From Vulcanimicrobiota bacterium (GTDB taxonomy: Bacteria; Vulcanimicrobiota; Vulcanimicrobiia; Vulcanimicrobiales; Vulcanimicrobiaceae), in the NCBI GenBank assembly GCA_014304965.1, contig JACRTZ010000138.1, positions 1 through 8,299 on the forward strand: 8,299 nucleotides of DNA. The letters run 5' to 3'. The notes under the pieces were generated by a model, which did not search any database, had not been told where the DNA came from, and worked only from the letters and a program-made list of their open reading frames with translations. The position numbers and the translations under genes were made by a program. Numbering within the stretch: position 1 is the first letter of the stretch; each line of letters opens with the position of its first letter. Positions 1-5,991 of this stretch are shown here, piece after piece.

Positions 1-145
1 GGATTCGTGGAAGCGACGCGAACGGGCCGCCTATTTCGGCATCCCGGTTTCGGTCATCGGGAAAGCCGACCTCATTCAAAACAAACGGGTGACGGGGCGG
101 CCACGAGACTTGCGGGATATCGAAGCCCTGCTCGATGAAGGCTAG
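1..145 (+). CDS. C-terminal fragment of a DUF6036-like nucleotidyltransferase-fold protein
   Basis: Only the last 47 codons lie in the window; the gene starts upstream. The frame opens at position 2 and ends at TAG 143-145. The readable tail runs from a W-K-R-R-E segment through a hydrophobic strand (FGIPVSVIGKADLI) to NKRVTGRPRDLRDIEALL. The pattern 'DLI-x-NK-x-x-TGRPRDL-x-D-x-x-AL' is the usual C-terminal signature of DUF6036/AbiEii-like nucleotidyltransferase-fold proteins, where it follows the catalytic domain. The catalytic residues themselves are outside the window, so activity cannot be judged. The next gene begins 3 nt after the stop, which suggests co-transcription. Such proteins are sometimes toxin-like, but many are simply uncharacterised, and nothing visible here shows an antitoxin partner. 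The family call is fairly safe; the function is unknown. Confidence 0.75.
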   Translation, partial: DSWKRRERAAYFGIPVSVIGKADLIQNKRVTGRPRDLRDIEALLDEG

Positions 146-148
146 AGC

Positions 149-577
149 GTGAACGGCATACCGCGGCGGTGGAGCGCCCAGATCGACGGCATCCGCTGGT
201 TGCCGCGCCTCATGGACAAAGCAAAAATGAGCGCCAACGGCGCGCTCGGACCCTATCTCATGGGCAACTCGCCCGTGGACAAGGCGTTGATGAAACGCAT
301 GAACGTGACGACCGAAGAGTTCGTGCGCATCGCGACGGCCTCGCCAACCGATGCCGAAGCGCTCGCACGGTTTCGCGCGCGCCCCGGCTACGACGAAGCG
401 CGCGTTCAGCGCTGGTCGGCCAACTTCGAGCGCACGTACGCGGCGCTCATTCGCCTATGGGACATCGACGAGGGGTACGCGCCGCCGAACCTCGCCGAAC
501 GCGTCGCCCTCGGCGCATACCGTCGCGTCGAGGGCGCGGTATCCGCGCTGATCCGAAAGCTCTCGCCTGCGCCGTAG
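149..577 (+). CDS. DUF5069 domain protein, function unknown
   Basis: A 142-residue protein that I assign to the DUF5069 family. The N-terminal 'WLPRLMDKAKM' (residues 17-27) matches the family opening of a leucine/proline turn followed by 'D-K-A/R'. The middle 'MNVTTEEFVRIAT' (51-63) matches its short helical segment, and a 'V-x-x-W' (86-89) follows the region normally annotated as the end of the domain. No signal peptide or membrane segment is visible, so it is probably cytoplasmic. The GTG start at 149 lies 3 nt after the previous stop and has a GAAGG-like ribosome site about 8 nt upstream. The alternative ATG at 212 would remove the conserved N-terminal motif. No function is established for the family that I can name. 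Its stop codon sits inside a GC-rich inverted repeat that separates it from the convergent infA. Confidence 0.82.
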   Translation: MNGIPRRWSAQIDGIRWLPRLMDKAKMSANGALGPYLMGNSPVDKALMKRMNVTTEEFVRIATASPTDAEALARFRARPGYDEARVQRWSANFERTYAALIRLWDIDEGYAPPNLAERVALGAYRRVEGAVSALIRKLSPAP

Positions 578-589
578 CGCGGGCGCAGG
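566..589. terminator. Inverted repeat between convergent genes, possible bidirectional terminator
   Basis: CCTGCGCC (566-573) and GGCGCAGG (582-589) form a perfect 8-bp stem around an 8-nt loop. The repeat covers the stop codon of the DUF5069 gene and ends one base before the stop of the opposing infA gene. Its position between two converging genes fits transcription termination from both sides. There is no T-run on either strand, so it is not a classical intrinsic terminator. A Rho-dependent or purely structural role is equally possible. Confidence 0.45.
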
Positions 590-590
590 A

Positions 591-920
591 TTACGGCGTG
601 GAGCGGCGCGCCTCGCCGGCGCGGTACCGGTACACGATGCGGCCTTTGGTCAGGTCGTAGGGCGACATTTCCAGATCGACCCGGTCGCCCGGCAAAATCT
701 TGATGCGATGCCGCCGCAGGCGCCCCGCGATGTGCGCGAGGATCGTGTGGCCGGTTTCGAGCTCGACGGCGAAGGTCGTACTCGGAAAAATTTGCTTGAC
801 GGTCCCGAAGAGCTCGAGGAGTTCTTCCTTTTTCTCGGTGGGTCCGACTTGGACGCGCGGGCCGCGGGGCGGCCCGCTCTTACGACGGCGGCCGGCTATG
901 GCCGGCTCGGTTCTGACGAT
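591..920 (-). CDS. infA: Translation initiation factor IF-1 with a non-canonical or disrupted start
   Basis: The minus-strand frame ending at TAA (593-591) encodes an unmistakable IF-1 S1/OB-fold domain: EELLELFGTV, then FAVELETGHTILAHIAGRLRRHRIKILPGDRV, then EMSPYDLTKGRIVYRYR. IF-1 binds the 30S A site and helps IF-2 and IF-3 during initiation. Canonical IF-1 is about 72 residues. Here the core begins near EKKEELLEL and is preceded by an in-frame basic stretch (RRRKSGPPRGPRVQVGPT), so the protein would be longer than usual. The frame is open only back to an in-frame TAG at 932-930, and no ATG, GTG or TTG lies between it and the core. I place the start at ATC 920-918 because an AGGGG ribosome-site-like motif lies six bases upstream; this gives 109 residues. 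The alternative is a single missing base in the C-run at 927-930 (G-run on the coding strand). Restoring one base would join the frame to ATG 964-962. Identity is certain; the 5' end is not. Confidence 0.85.
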   Translation of the reverse strand: MVRTEPAIAGRRRKSGPPRGPRVQVGPTEKKEELLELFGTVKQIFPSTTFAVELETGHTILAHIAGRLRRHRIKILPGDRVDLEMSPYDLTKGRIVYRYRAGEARRSTP

Positions 921-1015
921 TGCATGCCCCTAGCATAACCTTTTTTGGAGGACTTCGGCACCATCTTAGGTCCCTGCGCCGTAAAAAAGGCAACGATTCC
1001 GCTCCGGTCGCAGTC

Positions 1016-1044
1016 TTGAGCGCCGTCACATACTTCATTATAAT
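1016..1044 (+). promoter_or_regulatory. Sigma70-type promoter of shc
   Basis: A -35 element TTGAGC (1016-1021) is followed by exactly 17 bp and a perfect TATAAT -10 box (1039-1044). This stands out in a GC-rich genome. Transcription would begin around 1050-1052, only five to seven bases before the shc ATG at 1057. No Shine-Dalgarno sequence precedes that ATG, so the mRNA is predicted to be leaderless or nearly so. The promoter would drive shc and the two genes fused to it downstream. The start point is inferred from spacing, not observed. Confidence 0.75.
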
Positions 1045-1056
1045 GGCCACTTTCGC

Positions 1057-3000
1057 ATGACCATCGCCGCCCTCGCTCAGCCTCCCGTGGAACCGGTCCG
1101 GCTCGGCGCCGCCGTGGGCGCCGCCGAGCGCGCGCTCCTCGAGCGCCAACAGCCGGACGGCCACTGGGTGTTCGAGCTGGAAGCCGACGCGACGATCCCC
1201 GCCGAGTACGTCATGCTCGAGCACTACCTCGATGAGATCGACGACGGACTGCAGGCAAAACTGGCCGTGTATCTGCGGCGCGTGCAAAACGAGGACGGCG
1301 GCTGGCCGCTCTTCTATCGCGGCGACAGCGACATCAGCGCGAGCGTCAAAGCCTACTACGCGCTGAAAATGAGCGGCGACTCAGTGGACGCGGCGCACAT
1401 GGTGCGCGCGCGCGAACGCATCCTCGCGCTCGGCGGCGCCGCCAAGTGCAACGTTTTCACGCGCATCGCGCTCGCGCTCTTCGGACAAGTTCCGTGGCGC
1501 GCTGTGCCGATGATGCCCATCGAAATCGTGCTGCTGCCGCGCTGGTTCTTCTTCCATCTCGAAAAGATGTCGTACTGGTCGCGCACCGTCGTCGTCCCGC
1601 TGCTCGTGTTGATGGCGCTGCGACCCAAAGCGCGCAATCCGCGCAACGTGGACATCCGCGAGCTGTTCGACACGCCGCCGGAGCGCGAACGCGAGTATCT
1701 GCACGCGGCGACGGCATCTCCGCTCGGGCGCGCGTTTTTGCTCGCCGACTGGCTCTTGCGCGAACTCGAACCCGTGTTTTCGACGCCCGTTCGACAGATC
1801 GCGATCCGCAAAGCGCTCGCGTTCGTCACCGAGCGGCTCAACGGCGAAGACGGACTGGGCGCAATTTTCCCCGCGATGGCAAACAGCGTGATGGCCTTCG
1901 ACGCCCTCGGCTATGCGAAAACGCACCCCGATCTGCGCGCCGCGAAAAAGTCGATCGCCAACTTGCTCGTCGTCGGCGACGACGAGGCGTATTGCCAACC
2001 GTGCGTCTCGCCGATCTGGGATACCGCGCTCTCGGCGCACGCGCTCTTCGAATCGGCCGGCGACGACAGCCGCGAGGCCATCGCCCGCGCGAACGCGTGG
2101 CTTTCCGACCGGCAGATTCTGGACGTGCGCGGCGATTGGGCCGCGAAGCGCCCCCGCTTGCGGCCCGGCGGCTGGGCGTTCCAGTACAACAACGCCCACT
2201 ATCCCGACGTAGACGACTCCGGCGTCGTCGCGATGGCGCTGCATCGCCAAGATCCCGGCACGCATCGCGAGGCGCTCGAACGCGCGGCCGAATGGATCGT
2301 CGGCATGCAGAGCGCGGACGGCGGCTGGGGCGCCTTCGACGTGGACAACGTCCACTATCACCTCAATCACATTCCGTTTGCCGACCACGGCGCATTGCTC
2401 GATCCTCCGACCGAGGACGTCACCGCGCGCTGCGTCGGTTTTCTCTTGCAATACGGGTACGATCACGAGGATCCGGCGGTCGCGCGCGGCCTCGACTACT
2501 TGCGGCGCACGCAGCGCGACGACGGTTCGTGGTTCGGCCGGTGGGGCACGAATTATATCTACGGCACCTGGTCGGTGCTCAACGCGTTCATGGCGGCGGG
2601 CGAAAACGCCCGCAACTCGGAAACGGTCGCGCGCGCGGTCGGGTATCTGCTCGCGTTCCAGCAAGGCGACGGCGGCTGGGGCGAAGACGGCGCCACCTAT
2701 TGGGACGAGCGGCACGGTCAGTGTAAAGCGAGCACGCCAAGCCAGACCGCGTGGGCGACTCTCGGGCTCATCGCCGCCGGCGAAGCCGCGCATCCCACCA
2801 CTGCGCGCGGCGTGCGGTATCTTCTCGATACCCAAGCGCCCGACGGCACCTGGGACGAGCCGTGGTTCACCGCCGTCGGATTTCCGCGCGTCTTTTACTT
2901 ACGGTATCACGGCTACTGCGCGTTCTTTCCGCTGATGGCGCTCGCGCGCTATCGTAACGTCACCGAGCGTTCCGCAGACCTTGCGGTTTTTGGATTCTGA
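1057..3000 (+). CDS. shc: Squalene-hopene cyclase
   Basis: A 647-residue class II triterpene cyclase that turns squalene into hopene/hopanol, the first committed step of hopanoid synthesis. It is a monotopic protein of the cytoplasmic membrane. The general-acid motif D-x-D-D is present as DVDD (384-387), set in the conserved 'GGWAFQYNN...YPDVDD' block. Several QW repeats are visible: QQPDGHW (31-37), QNEDGGW (77-83), MQSADGGWGAF (417-427), TQRDDGSWFGRW (485-496), FQQGDGGWGED (534-544) and TQAPDGTWDEPWF (592-604). The C-terminal GFPRVFYLRYHGY (608-620) is the family's signature end, and the length is normal. After DVDD the sequence reads SG, where hopene cyclases usually have TA, a conservative change near the active site. 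The ATG at 1057 is the only sensible start and has no ribosome site, but a strong promoter lies just upstream. No hpn or squalene-synthesis genes are in the window. The secreted esterase gene starts 1 nt after the stop. Confidence 0.97.
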   Translation: MTIAALAQPPVEPVRLGAAVGAAERALLERQQPDGHWVFELEADATIPAEYVMLEHYLDEIDDGLQAKLAVYLRRVQNEDGGWPLFYRGDSDISASVKAYYALKMSGDSVDAAHMVRARERILALGGAAKCNVFTRIALALFGQVPWRAVPMMPIEIVLLPRWFFFHLEKMSYWSRTVVVPLLVLMALRPKARNPRNVDIRELFDTPPEREREYLHAATASPLGRAFLLADWLLRELEPVFSTPVRQIAIRKALAFVTERLNGEDGLGAIFPAMANSVMAFDALGYAKTHPDLRAAKKSIANLLVVGDDEAYCQPCVSPIWDTALSAHALFESAGDDSREAIARANAWLSDRQILDVRGDWAAKRPRLRPGGWAFQYNNAHYPDVDDSGVVAMALHRQDPGTHREALERAAEWIVGMQSADGGWGAFDVDNVHYHLNHIPFADHGALLDPPTEDVTARCVGFLLQYGYDHEDPAVARGLDYLRRTQRDDGSWFGRWGTNYIYGTWSVLNAFMAAGENARNSETVARAVGYLLAFQQGDGGWGEDGATYWDERHGQCKASTPSQTAWATLGLIAAGEAAHPTTARGVRYLLDTQAPDGTWDEPWFTAVGFPRVFYLRYHGYCAFFPLMALARYRNVTERSADLAVFGF

Positions 3001-3001
3001 T

Positions 3002-3946
3002 ATGGATTCGTTCATTCGTACTGCGCGCCGCACCGCGTTCGTCGCCGCCGCGTTTGCCGCACTCGCAGTCGCTGCGGGGGCGGCAACGTCAGTGCAACGC
3101 ACGCTCGAGTCGGGAGACTTGACGCGAACCTACCGGCTGTACCGTCCGGCATCGCTCGCGCCGGGCGCGCATCCGCCGCTCGTCGTCGTGCTCCACGGCT
3201 ACGGCGGGAACGGGGCGGTCGTAGAAGGGCGCTACGGTTTCGATGACGAGGCCGACGCGGCTGGATTTCTCGTCGCTTACCCGGATGGGTACATGCGCGG
3301 CTGGAACTCGGGAAACTGCTGCCAAGAGGCACTGGCCAAGAAGGTCGACGACGTCAAATTCTTGTCCTCGCTCGTCGAGCACGTCGTCAAGGACGAGGGC
3401 GCGGACCCGCGCCGCGTCTACTTTGCGGGCATGTCGAATGGCGCGCTGATGTCGTACCGCATGGCCTGCGAAGCGACCATCCCGATCGCAGCCATCGCGC
3501 CGGTCGCCGGAACGTTAGATACCGACTGCCCCCTGCCGCGTCAAACGTCGGTGATCGCGATCAACGGTTCGGCGGACGGCATGATTCCGTACATCGGCGG
3601 CAAAGCCGCCGCCGCCGCGGGCCAAGTGACGACCGACAACCGCTGGCGCCGGAACCTCCCGCCCACCGCGGAGGTGATGACGCGCTTTCGCGAGCTTGAC
3701 GGTTGCGAGCGTGCGACGATTTCAACCGCTCCCCCAGTCACGACCGACAGCGCCACGTGCAAGGGCGGCCGGGCCGTCAGCAGCATCCTCGTTACCGGGC
3801 TCGGACACGAGTGGCCCGGCGCGAAGATGGCTGCCGGCGGCTTGCGCGCGCCGGCACAAGAGCGCGAAGCGGGTGGCGCGGCTAGCGCGGCACTGAACGC
3901 CACCCACGCGATTTGGCAGTTCTTTGCGAACAAAGTAAGTTCGTGA
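3002..3946 (+). CDS. Secreted CE1/LpqC-type esterase (PHB depolymerase / feruloyl esterase family)
   Basis: A 314-residue alpha/beta-hydrolase of the COG3509 (LpqC) group, which includes poly(3-hydroxybutyrate) depolymerases and feruloyl/acetylxylan esterases. Residues 1-28 form a Sec signal peptide: basic RTARR, an alanine-rich hydrophobic core, then AGA-A. This points to export. 'VVVLHGYGGN' (61-70) provides the oxyanion HG. The nucleophile is Ser145 in GMSNG (143-147), the likely acid is Asp192 in SADG, and His269 lies in GLGHEWPG (266-273). Six cysteines (106, 107, 156, 176, 235, 253) could make disulfides outside the cytoplasm. The ATG at 3002 is preferred because it starts the signal peptide cleanly; the upstream TTG at 2981 would overlap shc and add a poor N-terminus. 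There is no good ribosome site. The 1-nt gap from shc suggests translational coupling. The true substrate cannot be read from the sequence. Confidence 0.9.
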   Translation: MDSFIRTARRTAFVAAAFAALAVAAGAATSVQRTLESGDLTRTYRLYRPASLAPGAHPPLVVVLHGYGGNGAVVEGRYGFDDEADAAGFLVAYPDGYMRGWNSGNCCQEALAKKVDDVKFLSSLVEHVVKDEGADPRRVYFAGMSNGALMSYRMACEATIPIAAIAPVAGTLDTDCPLPRQTSVIAINGSADGMIPYIGGKAAAAAGQVTTDNRWRRNLPPTAEVMTRFRELDGCERATISTAPPVTTDSATCKGGRAVSSILVTGLGHEWPGAKMAAGGLRAPAQEREAGGAASAALNATHAIWQFFANKVSS

Positions 3947-5745
3947 GCGCGTACCGCGCGCCGCTGCGCGACATGGAGTTCGTCGTGCGCGAACTCGCGG
4001 GGCTTGCAGAAGTCGCGGCGTTGCCGGGTTTCGGCGAAGCGGTTGACGTCGCGTCGGAAGTACTCGAACAGGCCGCCACGTTTGCACGCGACGTGCTCGA
4101 TCCGCTCAACGCGTCCGGCGACCGCGAAGGCTGCACGTGGCGCGACGGCGTCGTCACGACGCCGCGAGGGTTCAAAGAAGCCTACCGCCGCTTTGCAGAA
4201 GACGGCTGGATCGGTCTCGCCGTCCCGGAGACGTACGGCGGGGGCGGCCTTCCGCAAGTGCTGTCGGGCCCGGTTCACGAAATGTGGACCGCCGCGAACC
4301 TCGGCTTCTCGAACGCGCCGGGCCTGTGCCAGAACGCGATCGAGACGCTCGAATTGAACGCTTCCGAAGACCAGAAGCGGCTCTTTATCCCAAAGCTCAT
4401 AAGCGGCGAGTGGACCGGGACGATGGATCTGACGGAGCCGCAAGCCGGCAGCGATCTGGCGGCGGTGCGCACGCGCGCCGTGCCCGACGGTGACCGGTAC
4501 CGCCTCAGCGGACAGAAGATCTTCATCACCTACGGCGAGCACGACATCGCCGAAAATATCGTACACCTCGTGCTGGCTCGACTGCCGGACGCGCCTAACG
4601 GCACGAAGGGCATCTCGATGTTCGCGGTTCCAAAGTTCCTGATGGAACCCGACGGTTCGCTCGGCGCTCGCAACGACGTGTGGTGCGCGTCCATCGAACA
4701 CAAACTCGGCATCAAGGCGAGTCCGACGTGCACGATCAACTTCGGCGAACGCGACGGCGGCGCGCTCGGCGAACTCGTCGGCGAGCCCAATCGTGGCATG
4801 GAGTACATGTTCGTGATGATGAATGCCGCCCGATTCGGCGTCGGCGTTCAAGGCATCGGACTCGCCGAACGCGCGTATCAGCGCGCCAGGGAATTTGCCG
4901 AGGAACGCGTGCAAGGCCGCGATCTGAGAACGCTCGCAGACCGCTCCGCGTCGCCGGTGCCCATCGTCCGCCATCCCGATGTCCGGCGGATGCTCGGCGA
5001 AATGAAGGCGCTGACCGAAGCGATGCGGGCCCTCGCGTACGTGACCGCCGCCTCACTCGACCACGCGGCCCGACATCCCGACGAAACCGTGCGGGCGCAG
5101 CATCGGGCCTTCCTCGAACTCATGACCCCGATCGTCAAAGGCTGGTGCACCGAAACCGGCGTCGAGATCGCTTCGACCGCGTTGCAAGTGTTCGGCGGGA
5201 TGGGGTTCGTCGAAGAGACGGGGGTCGCGCAGCAATATCGCGACGTGCGCATCACCTCGATCTACGAGGGCACCACGGGAATTCAAGCCCTCGATCTGGT
5301 CGGCCGGAAAATTTTGCGCGACGGCGGCGCGACCGCAGGCCGGGTCATCCGTGAAATTCACGACTGCGCGCGCGCGCTTGAAAGCGACGCCGATTCAACG
5401 TTGCGCGCCATTGGCGAGCGGCTCGCGCGGGCGACCAGCGCGCTCGGAACGGCGACGAAGTCGCTGCTGGCTCAGGGCGATATCGTCGAGGCTGCGGCCG
5501 CTTCGGTTCCCTACCTGAAATTGTGGGGCGTGGTCGCCGGCGGCTGGCAGATCGCCCGTTCCGCACAGATCGCGCGCGCTCGGCTTGCGGAAGCCGACGA
5601 TGCGTTTTATCGCGGGAAAATCGACACGGCGCTGTTCTATTGCGATCACGTGTTGAGCCGCGCCGCCTGGTACGCCGAATCCATCGCAAGCCGCGCGAGC
5701 ATCCTCGAGACGCGGGCGGCGACCGCTCAAGCGGTCGCTCGTTAG
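3943..5745 (+). CDS. Acyl-CoA dehydrogenase, long form with C-terminal domain (DmdC-like)
   Basis: A 600-residue FAD-dependent acyl-CoA dehydrogenase of the roughly 600-residue type that includes 3-methylmercaptopropionyl-CoA dehydrogenase (DmdC). It oxidises an acyl-CoA to the 2-enoyl-CoA in the cytoplasm. The order is a short N-terminal motif (YRAPLRDMEFVVREL), an alpha domain with 'GWIGLAVPETYGG' (88-100), and a beta domain with 'TMDLTEPQAGSDL' (160-172). The catalytic helical domain contains 'QVFGGMGFVEETGVAQQYRD' and 'SIYEGTTGIQALDL', with Glu442 the likely catalytic base. An extra helical C-terminal domain spans about 470-590. The GTG at 3943 overlaps the esterase TGA in GTGA, a classic coupling arrangement, and it begins just before the family's conserved N-terminus. 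A TTG at 3913 would extend the protein into esterase sequence without support. The exact substrate is unknown; DmdC-like enzymes vary in substrate. The final codons form a strong hairpin. Confidence 0.94.
   Translation: MSAYRAPLRDMEFVVRELAGLAEVAALPGFGEAVDVASEVLEQAATFARDVLDPLNASGDREGCTWRDGVVTTPRGFKEAYRRFAEDGWIGLAVPETYGGGGLPQVLSGPVHEMWTAANLGFSNAPGLCQNAIETLELNASEDQKRLFIPKLISGEWTGTMDLTEPQAGSDLAAVRTRAVPDGDRYRLSGQKIFITYGEHDIAENIVHLVLARLPDAPNGTKGISMFAVPKFLMEPDGSLGARNDVWCASIEHKLGIKASPTCTINFGERDGGALGELVGEPNRGMEYMFVMMNAARFGVGVQGIGLAERAYQRAREFAEERVQGRDLRTLADRSASPVPIVRHPDVRRMLGEMKALTEAMRALAYVTAASLDHAARHPDETVRAQHRAFLELMTPIVKGWCTETGVEIASTALQVFGGMGFVEETGVAQQYRDVRITSIYEGTTGIQALDLVGRKILRDGGATAGRVIREIHDCARALESDADSTLRAIGERLARATSALGTATKSLLAQGDIVEAAAASVPYLKLWGVVAGGWQIARSAQIARARLAEADDAFYRGKIDTALFYCDHVLSRAAWYAESIASRASILETRAATAQAVAR
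5719..5738 (+). terminator. Strong hairpin at the end of the shc-esterase-dehydrogenase unit
   Basis: GCGACCGC (5719-5726) and GCGGTCGC (5731-5738) pair perfectly over 8 bp with a TCAA tetraloop. The hairpin ends four bases before the dehydrogenase stop codon. It lacks a T-run, so it is not a textbook intrinsic terminator. Its place at the end of a three-gene unit suggests a terminator, a 3'-end stabiliser or partial attenuation before the small downstream gene. Confidence 0.45.
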
Positions 5746-5778
5746 TACCGGCGTGCTCGGATTGGGTACGACATCGAT

Positions 5779-5967
5779 ATGGAACGCACGACGAAGGAAC
5801 CACTTCCCACCGGCTCGGGAGCCCGCGACGTTGACGAGAAGACACCGAAACCGGACGAACGTCCGGCCGGCGAAGTGAACCCCGCTTCGAACGACGAGAA
5901 CATCACCGATTACGACAAGACCGTCGCGGACTCGTTTCCGGCAAGCGATCCGCCGGCGCAACCGTAG
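5779..5967 (+). CDS. Small acidic, proline-rich protein with an SFPASDPP tail, function unknown
   Basis: A 62-residue protein with 14 acidic and 7 basic residues, 10 prolines, no signal peptide and no membrane segment. Most of it looks intrinsically disordered. The C-terminal 'YDKTVADSFPASDPP' (45-59) resembles a short conserved tail, roughly '(D/E)ESFPASDPP', that I recognise from many small bacterial proteins annotated as hypothetical. This is the main reason to call the ORF real. The ATG at 5779 is the only usual start between the preceding TAG (5743-5745, same frame) and the motif. No Shine-Dalgarno site precedes it. It could be read through from the dehydrogenase operon past the hairpin, or from an unseen promoter. 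No function is known. Confidence 0.72.
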   Translation: MERTTKEPLPTGSGARDVDEKTPKPDERPAGEVNPASNDENITDYDKTVADSFPASDPPAQP

Positions 5968-5991
5968 GGCGCGGCGCGGCTCCGCCGGCAT

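Noticed and set aside
1..577. Idea that the nucleotidyltransferase-like gene plus the DUF5069 gene is a toxin-antitoxin pair.
   Set aside because: The catalytic part is outside the window, and DUF5069 is not known to me as an antitoxin. Gene spacing alone is not enough.
963..993. Possible minus-strand promoter for infA (TTGCCT at 993-988, TAAGAT at 968-963).
   Set aside because: The spacer is 19 bp and both boxes are imperfect, so it is not distinct enough from background to list as a feature. If real, it would exclude the ATG at 964 from the transcript and favour the ATC start.
1037..1042. The ATTATAAT sequence also gives a TATAAT box on the minus strand.
   Set aside because: No acceptable -35 lies at the proper distance on that strand; the overlap comes from the palindromic nature of ATTATAAT.
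880..1287. Minus-strand frame running from inside shc across the shc promoter toward infA.
   Set aside because: It begins antisense within shc and ends in the wrong phase for IF-1. Its last part only overlaps the infA leader by chance.
1381..2835. Long minus-strand frame (484 codons) opposite shc.
   Set aside because: It is a mirror of GC-biased codons in shc. The product is Arg/Ala/Val-rich with no recognisable domain, while the plus strand is clearly shc.
3541..4974. Long minus-strand frame (477 codons) across the esterase and dehydrogenase.
   Set aside because: It spans two well-supported genes on the other strand and has low-complexity Arg/Ala composition, typical of an antisense shadow in high-GC DNA.
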